A stretch of DNA of 64,000 bases from Blastococcus sp. URHD0036 (GCF_000701365.1 NZ_JNIK01000014.1:124001-188000), one strand, 5' to 3'. Positions 26,319-35,462 are shown, counted from the stretch's first letter. Numbers and translations: made by a program. The notes: generated by a model from the letters alone, not told the origin.

Positions 26319-26352
26319 CCCAGCTCGCTCAGCCGCACCGCCGGAGGGGCCG

Positions 26353-27114
26353 TCAGGGCTTGGGGCGGAAGAGGAAGTTGTTGATGTACCCGGAGCTCAT
26401 GACCATGTTGGCGAGCAGCCCGCGGGCACGCACCGCCTCGGCCAGTGCGCGCTGGTCGCGCTCCACGTCGAACTCGGTGAACGGCAGCCAGCGGCCGCGG
26501 CGCAGGAAGCTCGTGGAGTAGCCGAGCCCCTCGACCAACGCCACGACCTCCTCGACGTTGGTCGGGCGGTCGTCATGCGCCTCGACCTCGACCAGCAGCA
26601 CCGGGCGGTGGGTGCTGATGGTGTCGAGCGCCCCCTTCAGCACCTGCGCCTCGTGACCTTCCACGTCGATCTTGACGAAGCCGATGGCGCCGGGGATCTC
26701 GACGCTGTCGAGCGTCCGGAGCTGGACCGTCACATCCGTGGGGTCGGCGAACCCGGGCGTGTGCAGGGTGGAACGGCCTTCACTGCCCGGCCCCCCGGAG
26801 GGCACGTGCAGCACGGCCTCGCCTGCGGCATCGGACAGGGCGAAGTTGTGCACCGTCACGTTGGGTGCGCTGACCGACTGCAGGAACTGCGCGACGTGCG
26901 GAACCGGCTCGAACGTGTGCACCGCCGTCGCGCGGCGCGACAGCCAGTACGTCCACGGGCCCCACCAGCCGCCGACGTCGACCGCGGTCTTGTCGGCCGG
27001 GACGAAGTCGCGCAACCGGCGCAGCTCGCCCTCGGACATCCGGTACTGCATGGCGATCAGGCGATGCCGCGCGCCCGGCGGCACGACTGCGAAGGTGGAT
27101 TTCAGCGCGCCCAT
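26353..27114 (-). CDS. FkbM family methyltransferase
   Basis: A 253-aa class I SAM methyltransferase of the FkbM type. The SAM motif is AVDVGGWWGPWTYWLS, with HTFEPVPHVAQFL and NVTVHNFALSDAAGEAVLHV in the order typical of FkbM. GFVKIDVEGHEAQVLKGALDTI is the diagnostic motif near residue 170. FkbM enzymes O-methylate small molecules or sugars, often in surface-glycan clusters, which fits the neighbouring glycosyltransferases. ATG 27114 has GGAG about five bases upstream. Confidence 0.87.
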   Translation of the reverse strand: MGALKSTFAVVPPGARHRLIAMQYRMSEGELRRLRDFVPADKTAVDVGGWWGPWTYWLSRRATAVHTFEPVPHVAQFLQSVSAPNVTVHNFALSDAAGEAVLHVPSGGPGSEGRSTLHTPGFADPTDVTVQLRTLDSVEIPGAIGFVKIDVEGHEAQVLKGALDTISTHRPVLLVEVEAHDDRPTNVEEVVALVEGLGYSTSFLRRGRWLPFTEFDVERDQRALAEAVRARGLLANMVMSSGYINNFLFRPKP

Positions 27115-27227
27115 GCAACTCCGAATCGCAGCAGCGAGGCCCTGGTGCGGGCCGATCGGGCGTGACCGTACCGTGCCCCAGCTCGAAGGGAGCAGCGGTC
27201 CGGCCCAGCGGCTGTGCGGCCACCGGC

Positions 27228-28679
27228 TCAGACGGTGTCGAGACCCAGCTCGCTGAGGGCGCGGTCCGGGGAGAGGGGAGCCGCGGGCCCGGCGAGGATG
27301 AGCCGGTTGTCCACCAGCTGCAGCGACGTCGCCTGCATCCCGACACGCATCAGCACGGCCGTGGCAGCGGGTTCGTCACACCCGTTCAGCATCACGGCGG
27401 TCCGGTCACCGAAGTGCACGACCTCGTCGACGGCACGCAGCCGTGCCTGCACGTCGGGTTGCCGCTGGTCGGACACCGCGAGCACGGCGATGTCCGACCG
27501 TGCCTCCCGGTGCTCGACGGACTGATCCGGTGTGGCCTCTCGCATCCGCGCCATCTCGCTGTGCAGGATGCCTGCCAGGAGGTTGGCGCTGCGGTCCCAG
27601 GAGAAGCACCCGGCCCAGGTCCGACAGGTGTCGGCCACCGCCTCGGCCCGCACGGGGTCGACCAGCTCGCGCAGTGCGCGGACCAGCGCCGAGCCGAGGT
27701 CTCGTGACTCGTCCACGAGCCAGCCGGTCTCGCCGTCGAGGACCGAGTCGCGGACCCCGGGCACCCGCAGGGCCAGGCACGGGACGCCCCAGGCCGCTGC
27801 CTCGAGGATCGTGCAGCCCCAACCCTCCGCCTGCGAGGTCGACGTCGTCAGCCAGGCCCTCGCGAGGAGCTCGTCCCTGGCCTCGTCCGACACCCGCCCG
27901 TGGAACGTGACGGTCGAGTGCAGGCCGAGTTCGTGCACGAGGCTCTGCAGGCGCGTCCGTTCCGGCCCGTCCCCGACGATCTCCACGCGCAGTCCCGGCA
28001 CCTCGTCGGCCACCGTCCCCAGATGACCGAGGAGCAGGTCGATCCGCTTGTGCGGCACGAGGCGGCTGACGACGACGATGGTCGGATCCGTGGCGCGGAG
28101 GGTGGTCTCCGCCGGGAGGGGGATCGTCCCGTTGGGGACGACGAAGATCGGGCCCCGGTAGCCGAGCCGGGAACGCAACTCGTGCCGGGTCGAGGGGGAC
28201 ACGGCGGCGATCGGCCGTCGGCCGTAGGCCCATCGCGCCGCCCGTTTCTCCAGCCACCGCCCCAGAGCGGCCATCGGTGCGGAGAAGTGCGTCGAGAACT
28301 GGTCCTGGTGGACGTGGTGGACGATCTGCACGATCGGTGCCCGACGGCCGGCGAACAACGGCGAGAAGAACGGCGTGCCGTTCTGGCAGTCCACGGTCGC
28401 GTCGAAGTGGCCGCGGAGCGTCAGGAGGCGGGCCGCGACCCGCGGGTACACCGACATCGGCCCGCCGGCACGGACGATGTGCAGGCCGTCGAGGTGCTCG
28501 CGCGCGGGCTGACCGGGCACCGCCGCCGTCAGCCAGGTGACGTCGGCGCCGGACGCGACCCACCGCTTGCCGATCTCGTGCATGTACTGCTCGGCACTAC
28601 CGGCGAGCGGATGGCGGACGTCGCGCCAGTTGAGGACGAGGAGGCGGGCACCACGCAAGGCGGCCGAGTGGTCGCTCAC
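27228..28679 (-). CDS. Glycosyltransferase family 4 (GT-B)
   Basis: A 483-aa GT-B enzyme. The N-terminal acceptor domain has LLVLNWRDVRHPLAGSAEQYMHEIGKRW and HHVHQDQFSTHFSAPM. The C-terminal donor domain has VPNGTIPLP, VVVSRLVPHKRIDLLLGHL, VEIVGDGPERTRL and SQAEGWGCTILEAAAWGVPCLAL (the E-x7-E nucleotide-sugar site). The first residues resemble the two GT4 proteins at 33.6 and 36.9 kb, which share NWRDxxHPxxGxxExYxH, so the three are distant relatives. A C-terminal ~90-residue extension is unassigned. Start GTG 28679 overlaps the upstream GT2 stop (GTGA). Confidence 0.87.
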   Translation of the reverse strand: MSDHSAALRGARLLVLNWRDVRHPLAGSAEQYMHEIGKRWVASGADVTWLTAAVPGQPAREHLDGLHIVRAGGPMSVYPRVAARLLTLRGHFDATVDCQNGTPFFSPLFAGRRAPIVQIVHHVHQDQFSTHFSAPMAALGRWLEKRAARWAYGRRPIAAVSPSTRHELRSRLGYRGPIFVVPNGTIPLPAETTLRATDPTIVVVSRLVPHKRIDLLLGHLGTVADEVPGLRVEIVGDGPERTRLQSLVHELGLHSTVTFHGRVSDEARDELLARAWLTTSTSQAEGWGCTILEAAAWGVPCLALRVPGVRDSVLDGETGWLVDESRDLGSALVRALRELVDPVRAEAVADTCRTWAGCFSWDRSANLLAGILHSEMARMREATPDQSVEHREARSDIAVLAVSDQRQPDVQARLRAVDEVVHFGDRTAVMLNGCDEPAATAVLMRVGMQATSLQLVDNRLILAGPAAPLSPDRALSELGLDTV

Positions 28680-29533
28680 GACCCGCTGCCGACGGCGTAA
28701 CGCTGCAGTTGGAGGACCGTGCGGAAGGCGGACATGCCGTCCTTGAGGGGGGAGAACGACGATCCGCCCGCGTGACTCCAGGCGACCGGGACCTCCACGA
28801 TGTCCATCCCGGCCTGCTGCAGGTGGCGGAGCAGTTCGACGTCGAAGGCGAAGCCCGAGGTCCGGCAGGTGACCAGCGCGGGGACGATCGCGGCGCGCTC
28901 GAAGAACTTGAACCCGCACTGCGTGTCCTGGACGCCCTTGACGAGACTGCGGGTCATCAGGCGGAAGGCGGCGCCGCCCAGACGCCGGCCCGCCGGTTGG
29001 GCGTGGACGAACTGCGCACCGGCTGTGTACCGGGAGCCCACCACGGCCGCGGCGCCCGCCTGGAGGTGCGTCATCGCGATCGACAGGGTCTCCACCGGCG
29101 TGGCGAGGTCGGCGTCGAAGAAGCCCACGAAGCGGGCACGACTGTGCAGCAGGGCCCGCCGGACCGCGGCACCCTTCCCCGGCCGTGCGCAGCCCACCAG
29201 CTCGACCGGCACCGTGCTGTCGGACGCGCGGATGTGAGCACGGACGACGTCGGCCGTCCCGTCGGAGCTGCCGTTGTCGACCACCAGCAGGCGTGAGCTC
29301 CACGGCTGTTCGGCCAGGAACTCGACAGTGCGCTCCAGGGTGCGAGGCAGCCGGCCGGCCTCGTTGTACGCGGGGATGGACACCTCGAGGTCGACCGGCC
29401 GGGCGCTGCCGGGCAGTGGCCGCGTGGGCTGCGGCGAGAGGGATGCCGCCCGGTTGCCGTGCACCAGGACCGGACGGGGGAGGAGCGGACGGACACCCAG
29501 AGCTGCAGTGATCGGGGTCGCGCTTGGAGTCAT
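28676..29533 (-). CDS. Glycosyltransferase family 2 (polyprenyl-phosphate sugar transferase type)
   Basis: A 285-aa GT-A enzyme like dolichyl/polyprenyl-phosphate glucosyl- or mannosyl-transferases. VSIPAYNEAGRLPRTLERTVEFL is the nucleotide-sugar entry motif, LLVVDNGSSDGT follows, the DxD is in FFDADLATPVETL, and QDTQCGFKFFERAAIVPAL and SGFAFDVELL are diagnostic of the polyprenyl-phosphate type. No C-terminal membrane helices are present. It may charge a lipid carrier with sugar for GT-C enzymes such as the large membrane proteins downstream (inference). ATG 29533 has CGGAGG eight bases upstream. Confidence 0.87.
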   Translation of the reverse strand: MTPSATPITAALGVRPLLPRPVLVHGNRAASLSPQPTRPLPGSARPVDLEVSIPAYNEAGRLPRTLERTVEFLAEQPWSSRLLVVDNGSSDGTADVVRAHIRASDSTVPVELVGCARPGKGAAVRRALLHSRARFVGFFDADLATPVETLSIAMTHLQAGAAAVVGSRYTAGAQFVHAQPAGRRLGGAAFRLMTRSLVKGVQDTQCGFKFFERAAIVPALVTCRTSGFAFDVELLRHLQQAGMDIVEVPVAWSHAGGSSFSPLKDGMSAFRTVLQLQRYAVGSGS

Positions 29534-30065
29534 CTGACGGTGCCTCCGTGCGGAGTGGGCGGCTGGGACACGACGGGCGATGAGCGGTCTTGCACGGACG
29601 AGGGCGTGCCGGCGTGCTCTCGGCGGGCTGTGGCCGTACCGGGGGAACGGCGCCCTGCCGCCGCGGGCACGGGCGACGGAGCGCTATCCCCGGGGCAGCT
29701 CGGTACGTGCGGGGAGAACGGGGAGCGGATCATGCGACCAGGACGAGTGGGGCGCCGGTCACGGGGCTGGCAGGCCGCACGCCCTCGGGCTTGATCTGCA
29801 CGTCCCCTGCCTCCTCGGCTGTCGGGGACGGAAGCCCCTGGTCGCGTGGCGGTAAATATGGGGGGCGTCACTCCCCGGGTCAAGCCGGGATCGAGATCGA
29901 CGTCGAGTCCATCCGGGGATCGACGTGCTGCCGGGCGCCCGTGACGGGCTGCCCGCGGCGACGGCCACGACCGCCCGATCCGGGCCCCGGGCGGCGAAGT
30001 ACGGTGTCGGACGAGTCCGAGCGAGACGACCCGGTGCCGTCCGGCCCGGCAGGAGAAGGAGCGAC
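29534..30065. other. 532-bp intergenic region between divergent GT2 and fabG genes
   Basis: No convincing gene: the open frames here lack ribosome sites and normal composition. On the minus strand a sigma-A-like promoter (29883-29855) would give the GT2 gene an untranslated leader of about 315 nt containing several GC-rich hairpin-capable stretches (for example GGGGCttccGTCCCC). The right end carries the GGAGAAGGAG ribosome site for the plus-strand fabG-like gene. I found no known riboswitch motif here. Confidence 0.5.
29855..29883 (-). promoter_or_regulatory. Sigma-A-like promoter toward the GT2-GT4 operon
   Basis: On the minus strand TTGACC (29883-29878) is followed after 17 bases by CATATT (29860-29855). 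This is the only AT-rich patch in the intergenic region. It would drive the GT2/GT4 pair with a leader of about 315 nt. Confidence 0.5.
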
Positions 30066-30827
30066 ATGACCGACGCACAGCGCCGCGTGGCGATCGTGAC
30101 CGGCGCGGCCCGGGGGATCGGGGCGGCCACGGCGCAGCGGCTGGCCGCCGACGGCTTCGCCGTCGCCGTGCTGGACCTCGAGGAGTCGGCCGCCAAGGCC
30201 ACCGTCGAGGCCATCGAGGCCGCCGGCGGCACCGCCCTCGCGGTCGGCGCCGACGTCAGCGACGCCGACCAGGTCACCGCGGCCGTGGACCGCATCGCCG
30301 CCGAGCTCGGCCCGCCGGTCGTGCTCGTGAACAACGCCGGCGTCCTGCGCGACAACATGCTGTTCAAGATGAGCGACAGCGACTGGGACATCGTCATGAA
30401 CGTGCACCTCAGGGGCGCCTTCCTGATGACCCGCGCCGCGCAGAAGCACATGATCGACGCGAAGTGGGGCCGGATCGTCAACCTGTCCTCGACCTCGGCG
30501 CTGGGCAACCGCGGCCAGGCGAACTACTCCACCGCGAAGGCCGGCCTGCAGGGCTTCACGAAGACCCTCGCCATCGAGCTCGGCAAGTTCGGCGTCACCG
30601 CCAACGCCGTCGCCCCGGGGTTCATCCAGACCGAGATGACGAAGGCGACCGCCGACCGTCTCGGCGTGGGCTTCGACGACTTCATCCAGTTCAACGCCTC
30701 GCAGATCCCCGTCGCCCGGGTCGGCCAGCCCGAGGACATCGCACACCTCGTGTCGTTCTTCGTGAGCGAGGGCGCCGGCTTCGTGTCCGGCCAGGTCGTC
30801 TACGCCGCCGGCGGTCCGCGGGCCTGA
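30066..30827 (+). CDS. fabG: 3-oxoacyl-ACP reductase-like SDR (FabG family)
   Basis: A 253-aa short-chain dehydrogenase. The cofactor motif TGAARGIG is near residues 13-20, NNAG near 90, and the catalytic Ser-Tyr-Lys is in NLSSTSALGNRGQANYSTAKAGLQGF. IAIELGKFGVTANAVAPGFIQTEM is typical of FabG-like enzymes. It differs from the fabG at 1.2 kb and resembles FabG4-type or beta-oxidation 3-hydroxyacyl-CoA dehydrogenases, so the substrate could be acyl-CoA. ATG 30066 has AGAAGGAG upstream. A strong terminator follows. Confidence 0.87.
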   Translation: MTDAQRRVAIVTGAARGIGAATAQRLAADGFAVAVLDLEESAAKATVEAIEAAGGTALAVGADVSDADQVTAAVDRIAAELGPPVVLVNNAGVLRDNMLFKMSDSDWDIVMNVHLRGAFLMTRAAQKHMIDAKWGRIVNLSSTSALGNRGQANYSTAKAGLQGFTKTLAIELGKFGVTANAVAPGFIQTEMTKATADRLGVGFDDFIQFNASQIPVARVGQPEDIAHLVSFFVSEGAGFVSGQVVYAAGGPRA

Positions 30828-30850
30828 CGCCCCGCACGCGACGCGGTTCA

Positions 30851-30886
30851 CGCCGGCCGGCGGGCACAGCGCCCCGCCGGCCGGCG
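30851..30886 (+). terminator. Hairpin terminator after fabG-like gene
   Basis: A perfect 14-bp stem, CGCCGGCCGGCGGG with its complement, closes on an 8-nt loop and is followed by TTGT. It ends the fabG-like gene and lies only a few bases before the start of the GDSL gene. Confidence 0.85.
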
Positions 30887-30891
30887 TTGTC

Positions 30892-31530
30892 GTGGTCGTG
30901 AGCCGAACTCCCCTCCGCCTCGCCGTCCTGGGCGACTCGATCGCCTTCGGCACCGGCGCCGCGCGGCCCGAGGACACGCTCGGCGCCCGGTTGTCCGCCG
31001 CGTTGCGCGCCGACGGGCACGAGGTCGAGCTCAGCGTGCTGGCGGTCCCCGGCGCGGTCTCCGCCGACCTGACCGCCCAGGTCCGCCGGGCCCTGTCCGC
31101 GGCCGGCCGCGCACCGGACGTGGCCGTCGTCGTGGTCGGCGCCAACGACCTCGCCCGCCTGGTCCCGACCGAGTCGGCGGCAGCCGCCCTCGGCAGCGCC
31201 GTGACGGCACTGCGCGGCGCCGGCACCGACGTCGTCGTGGTCCCGGCGCCGGACATGTCCAGCATCCCGTTCGTCCCGCCGGCGTTCCGGCCGGTGGTGC
31301 GGGCCGCCTCGGCGCAGTTGCAGCGCCGGCAGGAGGCGGTGGCGGCGTCCGCGGGGGCGCGGGTGGCCGCGGTCGCCGCGCACGTGGGCCGCTCGTTCGA
31401 GTCCGACCCGTCGATGTTCGCCGCGGACCGGTTCCACCCGTCCTCGGCCGGCTATGCCGCGATCGCCTCGGCGCTCACCCCGGTCGTGCTGGCAACCGCC
31501 TGCGAGCGCCGGGACGGCACGGCGGCCTGA
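30892..31530 (+). CDS. SGNH/GDSL-family hydrolase
   Basis: A protein of about 212 aa with SGNH blocks. Block I is VLGDSIAFGTGAA with the nucleophile Ser; Gly is in VLAVPGAVSADL; block III is VVVGANDL with Asn; block V is DRFHPSSAGYA with Asp and His. It is an esterase/acyl-hydrolase of unknown substrate and has no signal peptide, so it is cytosolic. Start is GTG 30892 or GTG 30898. No ribosome site is visible because the upstream terminator ends only five bases away, so it may be leaderless or read through. Confidence 0.85.
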   Translation: MVVSRTPLRLAVLGDSIAFGTGAARPEDTLGARLSAALRADGHEVELSVLAVPGAVSADLTAQVRRALSAAGRAPDVAVVVVGANDLARLVPTESAAAALGSAVTALRGAGTDVVVVPAPDMSSIPFVPPAFRPVVRAASAQLQRRQEAVAASAGARVAAVAAHVGRSFESDPSMFAADRFHPSSAGYAAIASALTPVVLATACERRDGTAA

Positions 31531-31599
31531 CCTGGGGCGGGAGCGACCGCCACTCGATGGGCTGCCGCCGGGCCGAAGCCCACTATCTCGACGAGGCGC

Positions 31600-31605
31600 T
31601 ATATT
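31600..31605 (+). promoter_or_regulatory. Candidate -10 element upstream of the GT-C-like gene
   Basis: TATATT stands out in GC-rich DNA, 125 bp before the ATG at 31731. No convincing -35 hexamer is at 16-18 bases upstream. A leader of about 120 nt is implied. Confidence 0.4.
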
Positions 31606-31730
31606 CCCGCCCTCTGAGTCGCACCTCCTGTTCTGCTGCGCTCGGATGCACGGTGAGGACGGCGACAGAGCCGTTCTCCCCTCCGGGGCATCGGAGGAAG
31701 GACAGTCGAATCGGAACGGGAGCGGGTGGA

Positions 31731-33569
31731 ATGGTCGCACTGACCAGGCAGGCGAGCGACGCGGATCGCGGAGACGCAGATCGCGACGACGCGACCCCTT
31801 CCGCCCGTCGGTGGGACAGGATGCTCCTCGCCGGCGGGATCCTGATCGCGGTGCAGACCGTGGTGCGGGCCCTCATCGTGCTGCCGTCGTACTACTGGCA
31901 GGACGACTTCTTCCACATGTTCCAAGCGCAGGAACTGGGCCTGTCCTCGGACTTCCTGGTGCGCGACCACAACGACCACCTGGAGATCGTGCCCAGCCTG
32001 GTCTACTGGCTGATCGGCCGGGACACCGGCGGCTCGTTCCTCCCGGCCGCCGTCCTGCTGGTGGGCATGCAACTGCTGGCCTCGGTGCTCCTGCTCGCGG
32101 TGCTGCGAGAGCTCTTCGGCCGTTCGCTCTGGATCCTCGTCCCCTTCGCCGCCTACCTGTTCTCCCCGCTGGGGTTGCCCGCCGCGACGTGGATGGCGGC
32201 GGGCCTGGAGGCGATGCCGCTGCAGATCGGGATGCTGACGGCGCTGCTGGGTCTCATCCGGAGCGTCCGCCGGCGGTCGTGGCGCTGGGCGGTCGTCTCG
32301 GCCGCCGGCACCGTGGTGGGGCTGCTCTCCTATGAGAAGGCGCTGCTGATCCTGCCGCTCCTGATCGGGGTGCTCGTGCTCGTCGAGTGGGCCGCGGAAC
32401 CGCTCGAGCAACGGTTCCGGCTGCTGGTCCGTGCCTGGCCGTACCTCGTGGCGCACGTCGTGCTGGTCGCGGCCTACGTCCCGTTCTACCTCTCCGTCGT
32501 CGAGACCACGGGCACCGATGGCGACGTCGCAGCGGGCGCGACGGCCAGCGGCGAGACGATCACCCGGCTGCTGCTGCCCGGCATCTTCGGTGGGCCCTGG
32601 ACCGGTGGCGCGCAGAACACCGTGCTGCCCGATGTCACCACGAGCAGCGCCTGGGCCAGCACCCTGCTCTTCCTCGCCGTGGTGGCCGCGAGCTTCTGGC
32701 TGCGCGGGGACCGCGCCCTGAACGGATGGCTGCTGGGCGTCGGCTACGTCGTCGTCGACCTCGCGCTGGTCCAGCTCCTCAGGTCGGGGCTGGTCGACCA
32801 GTTCCCGATCGCGCGCGACCCGCGATACATCACCGATGCGTTGCCGGTCCTCGTCATCGGGGTGTGCGCCGCGTTCACCGGGCCGTTGGTGCAGCGCGAG
32901 GGGCCCAGCTGGGTGCACCGCCTCGTCCCCTCGACCCGCGCGGCAGTGGTCGGCATCGCCCTCATCGTCAGCAGCTGTCTCTTCTCCACCGCCGTGCTGG
33001 CCGAGGATCTCCAGCACCGCGACTCCCGTGACTACGTCGACGGCCTGATGCAGGCGATGGACGACGAACCCGCGGCCTCGGTCATCAGCACCTGGATCCC
33101 CGCGAACATCAACCTCTTCCCGCAGCCGGACGGCCTGCAGTCGCTCCTCGCGGTCTTGGGCGAGGACCGGCCGTTCGACCGGCCGGGCACCGACCTGCGG
33201 GTGTACGACGTGACGACGGGGTTGCGCCCGATCGTCCTCCTCCAGCCGATGCTGCAGGCCGCGGGCGGTGTTCCCGGGTGCGGGTGGCAGGTCGCCGGCA
33301 CCGATCAGCAACTGGGCGAGCTGGCCGGCCCCTCACTCGGCCCCGAGGTCCTCCAGGTGGGGTACCGGACGGACCAGCCGGTGATCCTGCACGTGAGCGT
33401 CGGCGGTGACGAGCAGGTCCTCAGCCTGGCGGCCGGTGCCGGGCGGGCCGGGTTCGTCGTCACGGGCGACCGGGGCGCGGTCACCACCCGGGTCACCGCG
33501 ACGGCGCCGGCAACCGTGTGCCTGGACGGCCTGGTGGTCGGCACGCCGTGGCCGCAGGGAGTGTCCTGA
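31731..33569 (+). CDS. Multi-pass membrane protein, GT-C glycosyltransferase-like
   Basis: A 612-aa integral membrane protein. After a charged N-terminal ~30 residues, helix 1 is followed by LPSYYWQDDFFHMFQA with an acidic QDD motif, then DHNDHLEIVPSLVYWLIG. This loop-acidic pattern is found in GT-C (GT39/GT83-like) transferases that use lipid-linked sugars. About 10-11 helices run to residue ~430; the C-terminal ~180 residues (PANINLFPQPDG to VCLDGLVVGTPWPQ) form a predicted extracytoplasmic beta-rich domain. ATG 31731 is chosen by protein start; upstream AGCGGGTGG is only a weak ribosome site. It is convergent with a GT4 gene. Confidence 0.78.
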   Translation: MVALTRQASDADRGDADRDDATPSARRWDRMLLAGGILIAVQTVVRALIVLPSYYWQDDFFHMFQAQELGLSSDFLVRDHNDHLEIVPSLVYWLIGRDTGGSFLPAAVLLVGMQLLASVLLLAVLRELFGRSLWILVPFAAYLFSPLGLPAATWMAAGLEAMPLQIGMLTALLGLIRSVRRRSWRWAVVSAAGTVVGLLSYEKALLILPLLIGVLVLVEWAAEPLEQRFRLLVRAWPYLVAHVVLVAAYVPFYLSVVETTGTDGDVAAGATASGETITRLLLPGIFGGPWTGGAQNTVLPDVTTSSAWASTLLFLAVVAASFWLRGDRALNGWLLGVGYVVVDLALVQLLRSGLVDQFPIARDPRYITDALPVLVIGVCAAFTGPLVQREGPSWVHRLVPSTRAAVVGIALIVSSCLFSTAVLAEDLQHRDSRDYVDGLMQAMDDEPAASVISTWIPANINLFPQPDGLQSLLAVLGEDRPFDRPGTDLRVYDVTTGLRPIVLLQPMLQAAGGVPGCGWQVAGTDQQLGELAGPSLGPEVLQVGYRTDQPVILHVSVGGDEQVLSLAAGAGRAGFVVTGDRGAVTTRVTATAPATVCLDGLVVGTPWPQGVS

Positions 33570-33634
33570 GCCGGTCGGGGCGTGCGCGAGCCGGGAGGTC
33601 CCGCCGACAGGCGTGTCGCTGACGACGAGCGCGG

Positions 33635-34948
33635 TCAGACCGCCCGGTCCGCGACGGCCACCGGCTGCGCGGGCGTCCCCGTCGTGGCGGCGAGCGGGCC
33701 GTCCTCGTCCGGGCGGGTGCTCGCGCGGCCCTCCTGGCCTCCCACGGCACAGTTCCCGTCGATGTCGGCCCCGGTCGCGATGCGGTCCAGCAGGGCGGCC
33801 AGCTCGTCCAGGCGCAGGCCGAGAGGGGCGCCGGCCCCGGCATCGCGGACGCTCCGGGCGAGGAACGCGGCGAAGGAGGCGACTGCGGCCGGCCAGCCCA
33901 GCGAGGCGGTGTGCTGCGCGGCGGCGCGGCCCATGGCGCGGCGCGCGGCCTCGTCCTCGACAAGGGAGGCGACGGCCTCGGTCATCTGGTCCAGGTCGTC
34001 CACGAGCACGCCGGTGACTCCGTCCCGGATGGACTGCTGCAGGCCGCCGGCGGCGGCATATCCCACCGTCGGGACCTCATGGCCGCCGGCCTCGTTGACC
34101 ACCAGCCCCCAGCCCTCCTTCACCGAGGGGCACAGGTGCACCCACGCCGAGGCCAGCAGCTCGTGCTTGGTCTGCTCGTCGACGAAGCCCGCGAAGCGCA
34201 CCCGGTCGGCGATCCCGAGCCGCTCCGCCTCGGCGCGCAACCGCTCCTCCGACGGGCCGTCGCCCACGATCGTCAGCCGCATGTCCGGCCAGCGGTCCCC
34301 GAGCCGGGCGAGCACCTCCACGGCGTGCTCGACGCGCTTGTACGGCACCAGCCTGCCCACGGTGATGAGCTCGGGCGTGGCCGAGCGTTCTGACGTCACG
34401 GCGGGCGTGGGCTCGATGCCCACCGGAGTCACCGTGATCCGGGCGGCGTCGACGCCGAGCTCCACCACGTCGTCGCGCGTGGCCTCAGACAATGTGACGT
34501 AACGGGCCCGGCGGTAGACCCTTGGCGCGACGACCGACTCCAGCCACCACCCGATCCGGCCGCCGATGCGACCGAAGACGATCGGCCACTGCTCGCGGTG
34601 GACGTGGAACAGCGCCACGGCCACGGGGGAGCGGGTGACGAGCGTGCTCGCGAAGGGCACGCCGTTCTGCACGTCGACCACCAGCCGGGGCCGGGAGCGC
34701 CGGACCAGGGCCATCGCTCGGGGGTAGACGGTCAGCCGGCCACCCCGCCGCAGGACCTGCACGCCGTTCACGACCTCGTCGGCCGGTGCGCGGTCGTGGG
34801 CGGCGCACGCCATCGCCACCCGGAGCCCGGCAGCCGCCAGGCCCTCGGCGATCCGGTGCACGTATCGCTCGGACCCGCCGCCCTCCGGGTGACTCAGATC
34901 GCGCCAGTTCAAGAACAAGACGTCGATGTCGATCTTGGGTGCGAGCAC
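33635..34948 (-). CDS. Glycosyltransferase family 4 (GT-B), paralogue A
   Basis: A 437-aa GT-B enzyme. It begins DIDVLFLNWRDLSHPEGGGSERYVH (GGG-containing acceptor loop), then LVVDVQNGVPF and FHVHREQWPIVFGRIGG. The donor domain has VGIEPTP, LITVGRLVPYKRVEHAVEVL, LTIVGDGPSEERL and the E-x7-E site in PSVKEGWGLVVNEAGGHEVPTVGY. It is very similar over its whole length to the GT4 at 36.9-38.3 kb, so the two arose by duplication. The GTG at 34948 has no Shine-Dalgarno; TACTCT lies about eight bases upstream. Function: addition of a sugar in surface-glycan assembly; donor unknown. Confidence 0.87.
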   Translation of the reverse strand: MLAPKIDIDVLFLNWRDLSHPEGGGSERYVHRIAEGLAAAGLRVAMACAAHDRAPADEVVNGVQVLRRGGRLTVYPRAMALVRRSRPRLVVDVQNGVPFASTLVTRSPVAVALFHVHREQWPIVFGRIGGRIGWWLESVVAPRVYRRARYVTLSEATRDDVVELGVDAARITVTPVGIEPTPAVTSERSATPELITVGRLVPYKRVEHAVEVLARLGDRWPDMRLTIVGDGPSEERLRAEAERLGIADRVRFAGFVDEQTKHELLASAWVHLCPSVKEGWGLVVNEAGGHEVPTVGYAAAGGLQQSIRDGVTGVLVDDLDQMTEAVASLVEDEAARRAMGRAAAQHTASLGWPAAVASFAAFLARSVRDAGAGAPLGLRLDELAALLDRIATGADIDGNCAVGGQEGRASTRPDEDGPLAATTGTPAQPVAVADRAV

Positions 34949-35026
34949 CCGCGGGAGAGTAGTCCACGGCCAGACCCGTAGCGGGCGGCCGGAGGAGTGC
35001 CCGGGCGGCAGAGCCGCCTGAGCCGG

Positions 35027-35053
35027 GGCGGGGCCACCCCCGGTGGCCCCGCC
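35027..35053 (-). terminator. Hairpin terminator after cupin gene
   Basis: GGCGGGGCCAC pairs perfectly with GTGGCCCCGCC over a 5-nt loop, seven bases beyond the stop of the minus-strand cupin gene. Confidence 0.75.
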
Positions 35054-35060
35054 GGTGGCA

Positions 35061-35462
35061 TCAGTCGGACGTGGGCGGCTCGTCCTTGCCGGCCTCTTCG
35101 AGCTCGTCGGCCTCTTCCTTCGTCTTGTGCACGGCCTTGTCGGCGTGCTCCGGCGGGCCGTAGACCGTGTAGAGCACCAGCGGGTTCGGGCCGACGTTCA
35201 CGAAGTTGTGCTTCGTCCCGGCCGGGACGACGACCAGGTCGCCCTGAGCGACCTTCTTGGTCGCTCCGCCGACCTTGGCCTCGCCGGTGCCGCTCACGAA
35301 GGTGAGGATCTGGTCGATGTCCTCGTGGACCTCCTCGCCGATCTCCCCACCCGGCGGGATGGTCATGATCACGAGCTGGGTCTTCTCACCGGTCCACAGG
35401 ACCCGGCGGAAGTCGGCGTACTTCTCCGCCTCGGTGGCGATGGTGTAGTGGATGACGGCCAT
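35061..35462 (-). CDS. Cupin-domain protein
   Basis: A 133-aa single-domain cupin. The two cupin motifs are GGEIGEEVHEDIDQILTFVSGTGE (G-x-E-x-H-E metal ligands) and GDLVVVPAGTKHNFVNVGPNPL (second His). The charged C-terminal tail is KTKEEADELEEAGKDEPP. Cupins of this type bind a divalent metal; substrate unknown. ATG 35462 has GAGAGGAG nine bases upstream. It looks like an independent single-gene unit in the glycan region. Confidence 0.87.
   Translation of the reverse strand: MAVIHYTIATEAEKYADFRRVLWTGEKTQLVIMTIPPGGEIGEEVHEDIDQILTFVSGTGEAKVGGATKKVAQGDLVVVPAGTKHNFVNVGPNPLVLYTVYGPPEHADKAVHKTKEEADELEEAGKDEPPTSD

Noticed and set aside
29580-29855. Small open frames in the 29.5-30.1 kb gap
   Set aside because: No ribosome sites, no plausible protein features and composition unlike neighbouring genes.
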